Shown: piece by piece, positions 33,266-46,640 of the stretch
How the letters are laid out: each line of letters opens with the position of its first letter
Numbering within the stretch: position 1 is the stretch's first letter
DNA from: Ahaetulla prasina
Taxonomy: Eukaryota > Chordata > Lepidosauria > Squamata > Colubridae
Assembly (NCBI RefSeq): GCF_028640845.1
Contig: NC_080540.1
Location: 93,508,061-93,572,060, forward strand
Length of the DNA: 64,000 nucleotides
Direction of reading: 5' to 3'
Translations under genes and position numbers: made by a program
The notes under the pieces: generated by a model
Database searches by the model: none
Told to the model about the DNA's origin: nothing
What the model saw: the letters and a program-made list of their open reading frames with translations, nothing else

Positions 33266-34545
33266 CAATAGAACATAACTGCATTTGCACATGTTTCTGT
33301 GTCACACGTGTGTACAAAGAGGCAGAGCCTCAATTGTGCTCCAGTCACCAACTTGCCTGTTTTGCTTCTCCTCTGCAGACACTTCTGGGTGAATTAGTTT
33401 TTTGGGGGGCACGTATTAGATTTTTTCAGAGTGGGAGTAAAAACAGCAGGGAATTAAACTTTTGCTTGCCAAGCAAAAAGTTTTACCTCTTAGTTATGGC
33501 TCATTTCCCAACCTGGAGTTCACACAGAGACTTATGGTGTGATATATGTTCTGGAATTAATCTTTCAGACAACTGCTGATACTCAAAGATAGGGAGAAAG
33601 TAGTTTATGGAGGCATTCCGCATTGCTTGAGCTTACCCATTTTACTTTTAAATCTGTATTTTTATGGAATCCAAATTATTATTGCAAGGAACTGTGTACA
33701 ACGAAAAGCTTTGTAAATGGGACAATCATACATATTACCTATTGAATAATTAATCCAATGTTAGATACAGGATCCAAAATTCCCTCTTGTAAATAACATA
33801 CTAGTGCATGAATTACATATTACTAAGAAAATGATTTTCTTTTGCTCAATGAATACCTAAGACATGAATAATTTTGTTGTTTTTAAATAATCTGCTGGGC
33901 AATCTGTTTGTAGATATGAAATTCCTTAGTTGCTTAGCTATTTGTTGTATGCCTAACCGCAACTCTGATGTAACTCAAAACAGATACACGGTGTATACCA
34001 AATTGAATTTTACATTCACTATAAAGTTCATTTTTATTTATGTATCATATTTGTAAAGCTGCTCAACTCCATAGCAGCTCTGGCTGGTGTACAATATTAA
34101 AAACAAATTTACAACCACAATGAAAAAATTATGTAGACCACGTCGATATTAAACAGGAAAAGGGAGCCCTGTATCACATCACCCATTAGGGCCTCATGTC
34201 AATCTCTTTCCTGCTTCCATGACTGATAGTATTAAAATCCACTGAAAGAACAGGGATTATCAGGACAGTAAGATACCATCCTGGCTTTGCAAGAGGTCAT
34301 CCATAAACTATCAACCATGATGCTATCTGTATACTATATCCTAACCTGAAATGAGGCTGAAACAGGCCTGAATAATCTGTTTCCCTCTGAAACTGCCTTC
34401 TTAGCAATTCTCCTAAGAAAAGGAAGGTTAGAGTGGGTGAAAATTGCCCACAACTATTGGATCCAGCAACAATCTCTTAAGGGAGAAGCATACCACTAGT
34501 GAACTAGGCCATCGTTCTAAAAAAGTGATATTACTGAATGGAATT
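33266..34545. other. No firmly recognised feature
   Basis: Mostly AT-rich. About 34055-34130 (AAGCTGCTCAACTCCATAGC, GGCTGGTGTACAATATTAAA) resembles a worn LINE 3' end but is too diverged to assign. Confidence 0.45.
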
Positions 34546-34785
34546 TGAAGGCAGGACAAGAAGCAATAGATGGAAACTAATCAAAGAGAGATCCTAGAAC
34601 TAAGGAGAAATATCCTGACAGAACAATTAATCAGTGGAATGACCTGCCTCCAGAAGTTGTTGGTGCTCTGACACTGGGGGTTTAACAAGAAGGTATTTGT
34701 CTGAAATGGTATAGGGTTTCCTGCTTGAGTAGGGGGTTGGACGAGAAGACTCCAGTGTGCCTTCCAACTCTGTTATTCTGTTATT
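34546..34785 (+). mobile_element. CR1 LINE 3' end
   Basis: GAAGGCAGGACAAGAAGCAA through GAACAATTAATCAGTGGAAT and TTCCAGAAG-type codons to GGGGGTTGGACGAGAAGACT and CTGTTATTCTGTTATTTTG. A small internal deletion relative to the 12 kb copy (after CAAAGAGAGA) removes part of the C-terminal codons. Confidence 0.8.
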
Positions 34786-37495
34786 TTGAAACAATTACAC
34801 ACCACCAGAAAGAACTTCACAAATCAAGAGGGCAACGACCAAACAAACAGGCAGTCAGGTTAACAGTCCTAGGAGTTTCACATTCAAACACATACCAGGT
34901 AACCACCTCATTTGTATTGGCTTAATGATAGTCCAATTCTAAGTGAATCTGAATGATTTTATCTACCAGATGTCTAGCATATTCAAGCCAAGACTTTGCC
35001 AAATACCCAATCCAAGTGACAACTAAGACCAAGTGACAACTAAGACATACCAGATCCATAAGAAATCCCAACTTTCTTATGGAACCCATTAGAGTACATT
35101 TGTTGCCTGGAGTGTAATAGGTCCTAACCCACTGAATGGATAGGGGGAATGCCAGTAAGCAGTACACTTATCAGAGACTGACTGAACAATGGCAAAGGAC
35201 TGTTGGCTATGTTCTTCACTACCACATTATATTTATACTTCCAAGATTTTTAATCTCCAACAGCAATGCATATCGTCAAGATGAATGCAATACAGTATCA
35301 TACCTATAAATGCATTCAGCTGTATCAGAAAGGTAACGAAATGTAGCACAAGACGAAGTTAAAGATTCCTGTAACTTGGACATTCAGTCAACTCTTCTTT
35401 CTTTGCATCAATATTATTCTTGTGGCATCAAATCTGATAGTTTCGCAAACTCTCCCCTCTCCTGCCCCACAAACCCCTTCCAGTTTAATGTTTCCACTAG
35501 AAACAATAAAAATAGTGTGAAATGTTGACTTCACTCAATGGTCTGGTAAAGGAGCAGTGGCAAGGTAAGTTTTTTCTTATCTCCAATCCTTAAAAAAAAC
35601 AAATTATTCAAGTAGTTCAAGCCAAAAAGCTACATGCATATACTGTAAGTTTAAATTTCTCATGATACTTTCATGGATGAACTATCATGCTTTGTTGTCA
35701 TTTGTTGTCATTAGTAAATGATGTTACCTTGGTGGTGTAAGTGTGTCCATCGGAACCACAAACAGAGCTGGCATGCGTCAGAGGGCATGGCTTGCATTTT
35801 ACTAAATTTGATGATCCAGCCCAATGCCTCTGGGGTAGATTTCCTTTCTTTTGCCGAAGGCTGTGAAAGATATGCAGAAGAGAGATTAGAGACTGAAAAT
35901 GCCTGTTTGAAGTATCAGGCTCTACATAACCCTACACATATTTTGTGTAGGGTAATGTTCATTTCAAATCCTGGCTCCTCTAAGTACATTTGAAAAAGAA
36001 TTAAAGAGTAATCTGGTTGCTATCGTTAATGTAGCCACCCCCATGTTATTAATAATGTTTCTGAATGTAACAAGATGAGCTATCTAGACACATCACACAA
36101 TATTCTATTTAGTATTATCAGGCTGACCTATTGGAGCAAAGATAAGAATTTAATTGTACTGTATGTGTCTAAATATGGATGAAACTCAATTTTATTTTTA
36201 ATTTTGCTTATTACCATTTCAACAAGAGAGAGAATTGGAAAATATTGGTGGTGTAAGTAGAAGAGGTAGAGTTATACATAAGTTTTTATATCCTGCTAAG
36301 ATGAAAGGAGACATGGGAATATCTTACATAATATATACCTAATTTGTCTTTATCTGTTATTTATTAATTTGATTTCAATGGTTGTGCATTTACAAAGCAA
36401 AAAGGTCCAAAAGCAGCTATCATTATAAAAAAGAAAATAAAAAAATGTTGCATTTAAATAAAAAAAATACTCTGATAGGGACAAATACATTCTGATTATA
36501 CATTATCAGCGGTTCACACAGCACACTGTCCATCCATAAGGAAAGACCAGGTCTACAAATCTCCCAAAGGTTGGTATATTTAGAGCTACCTGGATCTTTG
36601 CTCCAAACAGAACAGAAGGTTAATTGTCTAGCTTATTTACTCCTTTTTCAGCAGAGATGCACAGAACATTTCATTCGTACTTCAGATTTTCCCATGATGT
36701 GATCAGGAAGGCAGTTCATGACATGTAGGTAAAAATTTTCTAAACAGGACACTATCTGAGATGTTCCTAGGGCCTGCTTGGAGCTGGAATAGCATGTTTG
36801 AGATTTAACAGTAATTTACTTTCAGAAACTGCTCAATGGAACTCATAATGACAGAGAATAGAGGAGGTTCACCTTGGTTGACAGAAGAAATGGAATATTC
36901 TAGACTTTTCCAGAATGTTCTGTTCTTATTCTTAATGTTTCATAAATGTAAAAGAAATGTGTGGCTGAGGAACTCCTTTAAACTCTTTTTATTGATAATT
37001 TATATAACTTATAAATAATTTATACATATAACTTGCACAAATCTATATCTTGGATTATGTATGAAATGTATTAAATTCCATCATAATCTTGTGCAATTAA
37101 TTTTCTCCTTTTTCCAGATCTTGAAAAGAGAGTGTCTTTCAGTTGATCATAACTCTTAAAGCCAAGTAGTTTTCTAGGTAGCCATAGGGGAGTGTTAGGT
37201 CATTATGTCCTCCTGGAACATCCTTTTACCTTCCCAGTCACACCTAAAAGTTTAGGGGTCCAGGTAGCTCTCCATCTAGCTACTAAAAAGAACTTGCGAT
37301 GACATGAATGATGAACTGATTGTCAACCCTTAAAAGGCAGTTAAATCAACAGTTACATTAAAATGCAGTAACCAGTGTTACTGGTAAAAAATTCAATTAA
37401 TCAACTAATCAGTCAAATAAGCCACTATTTTATAATGAAAAATCAACTTTTAAAAAACATTTAAATGAAAAATAATGAGTTAATAATACATCATA
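34786..37495. other. No recognised feature
   Basis: About 2.7 kb of unique-looking AT-rich DNA between a CR1 tail and the L1 target duplication. Frames of 60-91 codons show no domain. Confidence 0.5.
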
Positions 37496-37643
37496 TAAGA
37501 TTTGGATTTTCTTTTTTTTTTATTATTTTTTTTTTTAAATTTTTTTCAACAAACAAAAAAGAAAATACATTATTACACCCTTGTGCTATACACACGGGTG
37601 TGTGTCACCCTTGTGCTATACACACGGGTCTTCGGATATATCC

Positions 37644-38460
37644 TCATGATTGCCAAAATCCACGTTCTCGAGGTACAGGTACTGAAGCGTCCAATTTTCC
37701 AAGCGCATAGTCCACAAATGGTTTCCAAGTCTTCCAGAAAATATCTTCTTTATACACACCATTTCTAATTTTAATATCACATGTCAGTTTATCATTTAAG
37801 GCTAATTTCCACATTTCAGAATTCCACTCTTCTATTCTAAAAATCATATCTAATTTCCAATATCTAGCTATTATAATTCTGCCTATTATAATCATAATTC
37901 TAATCAATTCTTTTTCATATTTTGTTAATTCTATTTCCTTAATTACCAACAATAATATAGTTTCCACTCGCAATACGTATTTAAAATCCCCATTTTATTT
38001 GCTCCTCGACAGCGGTTGGGGTTAGTACTGTCTATTTTATCTCTGATTAAATTAAAATCCCCAGCCACAATTACTTTCCCTACACTTTCCTTCTCCAAAA
38101 TTTTTGTTATTTTTTCAAGAAATTCTCTTTGTTTTTCATTCGGTAAATATAAATTAACAAGTGTCACTTTTTCCTCATTAAGATTTCCAACAATTATTAC
38201 ATATCTTCCATCCTCATCCAAAATTACCTGATGTTTTTCAAAATACACCCTATCTGATATCAGTGTTGCAACTCCTCTGGCTTTTGAAGTTCCAAATGCT
38301 TTTTCATATATTTGCATACCTTTTATATACATTCTATTTGAATCTTCAGATTTCTGATGGGTTTCTTGTAGAAATAAAATATCTGGTAAATCTCTTTTAA
38401 TCTTAAATTCCAATCTTCTTCTTTTAATCTAATTCCTGTACCCTTCACATTCCATGACAT
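37644..38460 (-). pseudogene. L1 ORF2 remnant: endonuclease joined to the C-terminal end
   Basis: ORF2 starts at 38460 with MSWNVKGTG (the L1 start, with the conserved Asn). A frameshift near 38420 leads into LPDILFLQETH (catalytic Glu), GVATLIS, VTLVNLYLPN and GKVIVAGDFNLI (Asp and Asn of the APE fold). Near 37960 the text jumps, with overlap KLYYCW / ILLLVIKE, to TKYEKELIRIMIIIGRIIIA with RYWKLDMIFRIEEWNSEMWK, the usual end of squamate L1 ORF2. The SDH motif, all of the reverse transcriptase and the Cys-rich region are absent, so it could at best encode a lone endonuclease if the frameshift is ignored. Confidence 0.82.
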
Positions 38461-39023
38461 TATTTTTATAACTCCCATTTAAAATATAAATTTTTAATCC
38501 TATCCCCGCATCTTCCTTTCTGTGCCCAAAACCCAACACCAAACTCCCACATAACCAACATTTAACATATAAAAAACAACAAGAAAACCAAAAAAAAACA
38601 AAAAACAAGACAAACAACAAAATACAAACAATCTTCTTCCCCCACATCCTCATCAATTTCGCCTCCATAAAGAGAATGGGGAGAGGGACGTGCCAATGTC
38701 CGGCCACTTCTTCGGGCTGTCTATTTAAATTCATCACTCAAAAAAGATAATGATGGCTCTCCGCATTCAACTTCATATTTTCCAAGACTCTTATCTGCTT
38801 CTTCTCCTACTGTATCCTCACGACTCTTCTTCTGTTCAACCAACACAGGTGATATTTCTTTCCTCTTTAACCCTTTAGAGTCTTGCCTCCAATAGCCCCT
38901 TTTTCTTCTTCTGGGGTTGATGTTTCCACGTGTGTTCCACCCATCTGAAGCATTTGATCTTTTATCTCCATTAAATCCTCCATCTCAATCAGTCCAAGCT
39001 CCGTAAATATAATAATGCATCTA

Positions 39024-39774
39024 TATCTGGGGTGATTGTACGCATCCTTCCTTTATAAAAAATTTCAATTGTTGTGGTGGCCTCCAATTGTATTTAATTC
39101 CATTATCTCTCAAAACTTTTGTAATTGGTTTTAAAAAATCTCCATGCCCTTTCTTCTCTTGATATATCCGGGAAGACTTGAATAGTCTTCCTTCAAACTT
39201 CAAAGCATCTCCCATCTCTCTCACCTTGGCCATAATTTCCAGCTTATCACCAAGATTTGCGAACCTGACAAGCACATTCCTGTTAGAACCATTTTGCCTT
39301 CTATATCCAATTCTAAAACACTTGCCAGGTCTGCTATTGTGAACGTAAGTTGCGTATCCAAATCATTAATCCATTTCAAAACCCGCTGTTTCAATTTATC
39401 CTCCTTTTCTTCTGAAATCCTCTGATAACCAAATTATATTTCCTCATCTCTTCTTCCAAGAGACAAATTCTCTTATCTTGCTGCTCATTTTTATAATATA
39501 TTTCACCAATTTGCCGATCTACTTTTACCTCATGTACATGGATCTGCTCCATTTCATCTTTAATAATTGTCATTTCCTCTCTTTGCTTTGCAAAATTTTC
39601 ATTCATCTCTTGTTTCATATTTTTCATTTCCGATGTCATTTCCAGTCTCATATTGTCCATACGCTCTGATAGTCCTGCTATTTTTTCCCCAATTTTATTT
39701 AAAGCTGCAGCAAGTTGCTGCGTTTCTGAAAGTTGTTGAGTCATTTTAAATAATCTTAAAAAACTTTTTTCCAA
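39024..39774 (-). pseudogene. L1 ORF1 (coiled-coil RNA-binding protein), frameshifted
   Basis: ORF1p packages L1 RNA. From a Met at about 39744 the frame encodes a long coiled coil (ALNKIGEKIAGLSERMDNMR, MNENFAKQREEMTIIKDEME), continuing to RKYNLVIRGF, the entry to the RRM. A shift near 39395 and another near 39276 separate it from MLVRFANLGDKLEIMAKVRE and KGHGDFLKPITKVLRDNGI, the C-terminal domain. Domain order and size fit vertebrate L1 ORF1 (about 250 residues here). Confidence 0.8.
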
Positions 39775-40524
39775 GCTAGTATTTCAAACCAATTTTACAG
39801 AGGGTCTTAATGAAGATCAAGGGACGGCAGTCTTTTAATTGAAGCGAAGCGGCTTATTTGCACTCGTTATCTCTCAGTAGCTTGTGACTCATAATCACTC
39901 CACAAAGAAACACAGATACCTCCCAGCTTTTAAACAATAATCAGCGCCATTTTTTCTCCATGTCAGCAAAGGAGAAAGAAAAAAAAAGACCAACTTAAAC
40001 TTCAAAACAAAGTCCTTTTTTTGTTTTCTGTGATATATACAAGCTATTAATTTCCTCTCAAAATAAAAAAAAAATTAAAAAAAATTATCCGCCCAGTGAA
40101 ATCCTATTGCTGCCAGTCAGTCCAACACAAAAGATCGGTTTCTCTTCAGTTAAATTCTTCTCATTAACAAATTCAGTCTTTAATATTCACTCCTTAGCCT
40201 CAGCAATAAAAAATTTTTTTTTAACACAGAACACGATAGTTATAATAGGAAAAGCAAAAGACAACAATTTATTCCAAACTTATCGTGTCTGCCAGTCGGC
40301 TCGGTCACCCCCACGCTGTAAAAACTCCTTAATTCAAGCAGTTTCAGATGACCTACCAGTTTTAAATTCAGTCTGCTGGGCTATTAACACTTTCACTTCA
40401 TGATTTATTAACTTTCATCCAAAACGGTGCGTTCCAAACAGCATAAATCCTCATAAATCTTCATTAATAAGCCCTGTGAAGTGAAGGAAAGGTCCTTACC
40501 CCACCACGGTCATGGCCACGCCCC
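39775..40524 (-). promoter_or_regulatory. L1 5' UTR
   Basis: About 750 bp between the ORF1 start and the target duplication. It begins (minus strand) GGGGCGTGGCCATGACCGTG, as expected for the transcribed 5' terminus of an intact-length L1. Promoter elements are not identified individually. Confidence 0.6.
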
Positions 40525-40872
40525 TAAGATTTGGATTTTCCACATATGTTAGGGCAAAAGAGCAAAATTTTGCAAATTCCTTTGACACATATGGAAACTG
40601 ATATAACTCATAAAGCCATAAAAATGTTTCTCTACTACTTGAATATATAATAATACATGTTTTTATTATATAACTGCAAAACCCCGTACAAAGTGCAAGA
40701 TCTACTGTTTCAATTTCCAATCATCTACATCAACACATTTGATCTGTTCATGTTTTACCTTGATCTAATCTGTGCCTTGGTAAAGGCATGTAATACATAA
40801 TAATTTAATTTTTGCTCATATATTTAATTGATAGAATTACAGTTTCTGATGGTGGAAAATTAAGTAATATAT

Positions 40873-40985
40873 AAGGACGTGATGGCTCACGCTGACCTTT
40901 TCAGCTGGTAGCCCAGTTCAAGATCTGAGTGCTGTGTGACAGGGTAAGTTCCTGTTACTTGCCCCAGCTTCTGCCATATATGTAT

Positions 40986-40987
<2 letters not shown>
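40873..40987 (+). mobile_element. Truncated Sauria-type SINE head
   Basis: GGACGTGATGGCTCACGCTG, a worn B-box area and GTAAGTTCCTGTTACTTGCC then CCAGCTTCTGCC match the first ~110 bp of the SINEs at 31.0 and 44.5 kb. It stops in a (CA)n array. Confidence 0.65.

Positions 40988-41030
<43 letters not shown>
40988..41030. repeat. (CA)n microsatellite
   Basis: About 21 CA units, starting where the SINE fragment ends (TGTATGTACACA). Confidence 0.9.
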
Positions 41031-41031
<1 letters not shown>

Positions 41032-44000
41032 CTTATGATATTGGAATACAGCATTTAACAATGGTTAATATAAACATCATAACAAGCATTTGGAGGGAAA
41101 AAAATCTCAGCAATAGCCCTAATACCTCATCAGAGTAATCTAGGATAGACAAATACTTTATTTTAAGGTAGCAGTAAACTATTTTATAATACATTAGAAT
41201 ATACTCAGAGGAAGGTTTTTAAAGCAAAATCACCTTGATTGGTAAGGTCCAAATCATACCTATAAAATTTGCCTAAATAAGTTAACATCGTATCCAGTGG
41301 CTGAAATAATCAAAATTCTAGTTTTTTTCTTTGTTCAGTCCAAGCTTTCCTCTATTCCAGCCTTTGTCATAGTGATAAAAAGCACCTTTAGAAGCTTGTG
41401 TCCATATATGAAACCATCTCACAATATCATAAGCTGCAGAAAGCACCCACTGCAATTAGAGCCATTTGCCATTTACTCTCTCAGTAGATGACACTAATAA
41501 TCTTTTTTCTTCATAAACCATTATTAATGATGATGTGACTAACTTTGTGGGATGGATCTTGCCAGAACAAAAAATCAACATCATGTGTTAAATTCCAATC
41601 AAAATGATTTGTTGTTCAAGCCATAAACAAAAATCTAGTCAACTACCAGCACTAAATTGATGCTAGGTAAGAGTTAATAGAGTTCAAGCGGGTGCTAGAC
41701 TTGGATCGCTTGTGGAAATGTAATGATTTCAGGCTGATTCTTGTCTTCACTCCACCTCCCCAGGTTCTGCCCCTTCTTCTACAGATCTAAAGTAAAGGAG
41801 TTTAGAGTGAGTTATTTTAAATCATTTTAGAATATATTTTCTCCCTGGAAATACCGATAAGGGATGCTTTTACAAATAATAAAAAAATAAAACCCATATT
41901 CTACTTGCAAGAGCATAAGTAGCTTTTCTGCTGAAAAAAAAAGTGTTTACAACCCATTTGTGCAGCTCACACACAGTTCCCAAATCTAACCTGAACATTC
42001 GGTTTTTATTCAAACCACAACTTTTTTTCCCTTTACAGTAAATGTTAGCTCCTTTGATCGCAGGGATGGAATGAGTAACAACCACAAAATATAATCAGGT
42101 GGTTAAAAAGTCGTACTCTCCAAATACTAGCAGAGCATTTTAGTTTTATGATGGAGTAATCTAGTTTCTTTCGAGGTGGGGGCAGGGAGAGTGTGCGAAA
42201 GGCAAGCAGTCAAATGCACCTTTTATCTGCAAGATGTTCCTAATCTCCGATTGCGTTCTTCATGAGTTGATTGAAAAGAAGAAGACTTTTATAGGTAGAT
42301 CTTTGATAAACTAGTTGCATGTGTGCATACATTGATGTTCATCAGAATATGACCACATGTAGGGAAAATATTTGTTTCCAAACATGATTTAAAACTAGAA
42401 AAAACGCAATGGGTAGCCTCATATTAAAGAGATTAAAATCGAGTGCTTCTATCCCTTGAAATCCAGTTGTGAAGGATCCTGGCCCTCTACCTATATTGTC
42501 AATATAGGATTGATTGATTCTTACTGTGCACTATCCATCTCTTTCTCAGCATCACAATGGTTGCCATTACTTATATTGTCTGCTACTTATTCTCCAGTCT
42601 TTCCTTTAATCCATCATTTTTTATGTTAATGTGGCTCTCTGAATACCCAAGGATAATCAAAGAGGGATATTGTCATAGCATATCCTAGCTGAACCGGCAA
42701 GGAAATGAAGCCAAGTTGCGGTCTGGCTGCAGGAAAAGGGAAAACAGGATGAGTGGCACCCTGCTGGGGGACAATTTGCATAGCAGATGCTAATTATTCT
42801 GTGTGTGCTTGACTAGATAATCAAAATTTCTGTTTTATTAAGAACAAGTTTTTTTAAAAAAATAATTGAAGTAAAGCAAATGTTTTAGTATCATGGACTA
42901 CATCCCCCATGCTGTAGGCGTTTTAATCCAAAGAGAAATCAGATGCAGAAATATAGCAAAAACCAGCTACAGTTGTCATACTAGCATGTCCCCTGAGTCT
43001 CTTCACCAGAAATGTTTCATAGCCTTCTAGTAGAAATCCATCTAATCTGAAATTAAATATTTAGATTAAGCATTTTTATGTTTCAACACAACCAATCCTG
43101 CAGTGCTTGTGGCAGAAGATCAGCTCTTGACTCCCAAGAAGCTTCAGGCTTAAAATAATAACCCATAAAGCATTGACTCAGCTTAAACTTTTGATAGAGC
43201 TTTCCTCAGTATTGTACTTTTTCCAGCTGTTAAACATTTTCTTGAGAAGCCATCTCAGTTCACTACCTTTTATCAAGGAAAAATATTGCAAATCTTTTAA
43301 TTAAAAATGGCATTAATACCCTTTTCAACAAAACTTTCAGAACTGTAACAGCTGATTTAATGCAGCTCGTATTGTAAATGTTTTGTCTTTTCAGCTTGAC
43401 AAAAATGTGTGCTCATTTTGCCTTTATCTTTCTGACTTGCTCGGTTATAGTAATGTAAGTGCTTTGAGTCAAAGTATGACCTGTCAAATCTGAAACCCAG
43501 GGAGAGAAAAGATATTTTTGTTCTTATTATCTTACTTCTGTCTGTCTGAATTTTATCACCTTTTCAGCATTCACCTTATCTTCCTGCTTTAAATTTTAGA
43601 CTAGATTTTTAGATACCCATTGAAGGTTCCTACATGTTTTAACAAAAACTTAGCATTCAACTTATAGTTGCTCTTGAAAGTAAGCGGTAGTATTATTAGG
43701 AACATATGACCGACTAACACATATGACCAACTTGATGCCTTGAGAATGAGATATTGTGTAGCACTGAGATATGCTACACAAGAATCATCGGATTACAAAA
43801 TGGAACTTGTTTTTTTTTAATTTTCAGTTCCTTAATGAAACCAGAAACTCCGCAGTGATGTCTTCTCCAACTATGTTTCCATTGTCATACTATTTGCCAC
43901 TACGAGTACAGACTTTCAAATTATATTCAATTAAATGGGGGGAAATGGCTCAAGAATCTAAGAATACCAACAACATTAAGAAGCAAAAAGAGTTCTAACT

Positions 44001-44528
44001 GTTGAACATCAAAATAAGAAGCCCTGTTCTGAGCTTAAAACATTTCAAGTAGGTCAGAATAACCTGTTTCAAACTCTGCTCAACTGTTTCATATTAATAA
44101 TGTTTCACATACCTCTACTAAAAATTAAAAGTTTGTAACAGACCTAATAAAAAGACTATATACATTTACAGCAAGTCTAAGGTTATCATAATTACCCAAA
44201 TCAGACCTGGGTACTTATCTCTGAAGGAGGTGTTTTATGAAGACTTATGAGAGGTAACAATGTTTCCCCATCTTTAGGAAATTTTGAATTTGGACAAGCA
44301 ATGAGACTCCCACTTTAAATCATGATATAATTCTTATTTAGAACTATGTTGACTTTTGACATTCTTCTCAAGTATCTCTAACATTAAATTGATGCTTATA
44401 GGTAATTATTTTAGCACTGGTAAAAAAAGTACTGCTCCAAGTTGTTCTAACTTCCAAACCTCTATCCCTGATGACTCACTAGCTTACTTTTCATACATGA
44501 CTTATATGTTTGCCTAAGACTATTGTAA
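41031..44528. other. No recognised feature
   Basis: Longest stretch without repeats that I can name, about 3.5 kb, AT-rich. No frame over 75 codons and no convincing exon. A candidate place to look for conserved non-coding DNA. Confidence 0.5.
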
Positions 44529-44857
44529 TGGGATATGGTGGCTCAGTGGCTAGGACGCTGAGCTTGTCGATCGAAAGGTCAGAAGTTCAGCAGTTCGAAT
44601 CCCTAGTGCTGTGTAACGGGGTGAGCTCCCGTTACTTGTCCCAGCTTCTGCCAACCTAGCAGTTTGAAAGCACGTAAAAAATGCAAGTAGAAAAATAGGG
44701 ACCACCATTGGTGGGAAGGTAACAGCGTTCCATGCATCTTTGGCATTTAGTCATGCCGGCCACATGACCACGGAGACATCTTCAGACAGCGCTGGCTCTT
44801 CGGCTTTGAAACAGAGATGTGCACCGCCCCCTAGAGTCGGGAACGACTAGCACATTG
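44529..44857 (+). mobile_element. Sauria-type SINE, tail missing
   Basis: GGGATATGGTGGCTCAGTGG through CAGTTCGAATCCC, GTGGGAAGGTAACAGCGTTC to CCCCTAGAGTCGGGAACGAC. The ACCTTT tail is absent. ATTGTAATGG (44522-44531) and ATTGTTATGG (44854-44863) form a probable target duplication with one mismatch. Closest of the five copies to a consensus-like sequence by eye. Confidence 0.8.
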
Positions 44858-44863
44858 TTATGG

Positions 44864-46285
44864 AGCTAAGCTATAATATGTTTTGTTTAGATTAGATCTA
44901 GTACATTGTGTGAACCCAGACAGTGTGGTTAAAAAATTATTGTTTATGTATGAATCCAAGCAAGAGTAGCTGATACAACAGATCATGATTAACAGTGGTT
45001 TAGAGTGACATATTAACTCAGCCACAATCTATGTAATTTACTGGACATAGTTTCAACATTCTATTACATCTCATAAAAGTCTCATAAAAAGACTTTTAAA
45101 AAATGAGCAAAACCCTATTTGAACCTAACTGAAATGATTTTGATTATTTCTACCAGTGATTTAATTAATCCTACACATCCTCCCCATACACCCTAATTTA
45201 TAATTTATGCTCCATCTCGTTTATATTTCAGAAATTACTCTTAATAGATGAACTTTAATCTAATAACATTTTCTCTCCCCTGGATTTCTTATCATTTTGA
45301 AATACAATTGTAGGAGTCATCTGGAACCATTTGAACAGTTCGCTAAATTTGAAGATCTTTCTCAAGAAGAAAGAGTGAATAAAGAAGAATGAAGAATAAA
45401 GGTGGAGGTTGAAGAATAAAGTTGTTAGAAAGAACATTTAAGAATATAGAAGCACCAATATTACCAGCAGAATAGCTCATCTTGTAAGATGGTTAGGTCA
45501 CATAAATTTTTATTAAAGAGGATTAGTAGGGACTCGCTAACAGGGACTAAAAATCTTGCTCTGCATTGCAAGGAAATGTTCCAAAGGAAGACACTGCCAT
45601 GAGACAGAGGTAGAAAGTCTTGCTAGTTCTTAAGGAAGAGTGTTTGCAGTAAGTCAATATTTTGCTGGGCACATTGTGTGCAATTGATCCAGTCTCAACA
45701 TTACCTCCATAGCCTAAAGAGATCAGACTTACTCTTCTCTTTTAAACGGATTTGAGGCATATTGTCTCTTTAAGCAACAGCACTTTTTTCGGACAGAAGT
45801 GGAAACAAAACTGGCACAGAGTTCTTTAAGCACTTATTTGACCAGAACAAGCCAGAAAGACCTTATTTAGGTAGAATAATCTAAAGTCATTTCTTTTTCT
45901 GCTTTGTTTCTTTTCTGTTTGAACTCCTGACTTATGAAGCTGTTTTTCTTCCAGATTTTGCTGAATCTCATCCGTTCAGTTTAGAACTGTCCATGGTCCT
46001 ACTTCTTTCTTTGTGTCTACCTGGATAAATGTGACTTTTTGTTGCTCTTTTCCCAAACCCCATTAGGAAACCTGATAGCAGGAAGGTGGTGCCCAAAACG
46101 GATGCATCATCCAGATCATGAGTGCAAATGACAATCATGAACATGTGTTTGCATTATAAGGTGAACTGGATTTCAATATCATGCCACATATTTTTTTCAT
46201 TTTTTATTAGTCATAATAAAATAAAACATTTTTATTTTAGCTTTATGAGGTTTAATATTCATGAATTAGGAAGGATCTGTAATTA
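44864..46285. other. No recognised feature
   Basis: AT-rich DNA between two SINEs of the same family and orientation; nothing further recognised. Confidence 0.5.
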
Positions 46286-46640
46286 GGAGGATGCAGTAGC
46301 TCAGTGGCTAAGACACTGAGCTTGTCGATTGAGAGGTTGGCAGTTCAGCCGTTTGAATCTCTAGTGCTGCATAACGGGGTGAGTTCCCGTTATTTGTCCC
46401 AGCTTCTGTCAACCTAGCAGTTTGAAAGCACATAAAAAATGTAAGTAGAAAAATAGGAAACACTTTGGTGGGAAGGTAACAGCGCTCCATGCGCCTTTGG
46501 CATTTAGTCATACCGGCCATATGATCATGGAGATGTCTTTGGACAGCGTTGCCTCTTCCGTTTTGAAACAGAGATGAACACTGCCCCCTAGAGTTGGGGA
46601 CGACTAGGACATCTGTATGAGGGGAATCTTTACCTTTTAT
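46286..46640 (+). mobile_element. Sauria-type SINE
   Basis: GGAGGATGCAGTAGCTCAGT, GTTTGAATCTCTAGTGCTGC (mutated B-box), GGTGGGAAGGTAACAGCGCT, CCCCCTAGAGTTGGGGACGA and a tail GGGGAATCTTTACCTTTT. The 141-codon minus-strand frame over it is antisense to the SINE and not a gene. Confidence 0.78.

Larger units (their letters stand above)
37496..40540 (-). mobile_element. L1 retrotransposon, both ends present, internally deleted
   Basis: A 3,013-bp L1 on the minus strand bounded by an exact 16-bp target duplication, TAAGATTTGGATTTTC (37496-37511 and 40525-40540). The poly(A) appears as the T-run at 37512-37545. It has a 5' UTR, a coiled-coil ORF1, the ORF2 endonuclease and the ORF2 C-terminal end, but the reverse transcriptase and most of the remainder (roughly 3 kb in related elements) are missing. 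The UTR at 37576-37628 holds a 26-bp direct repeat containing TGCTATACACACGGGT. Confidence 0.88.
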
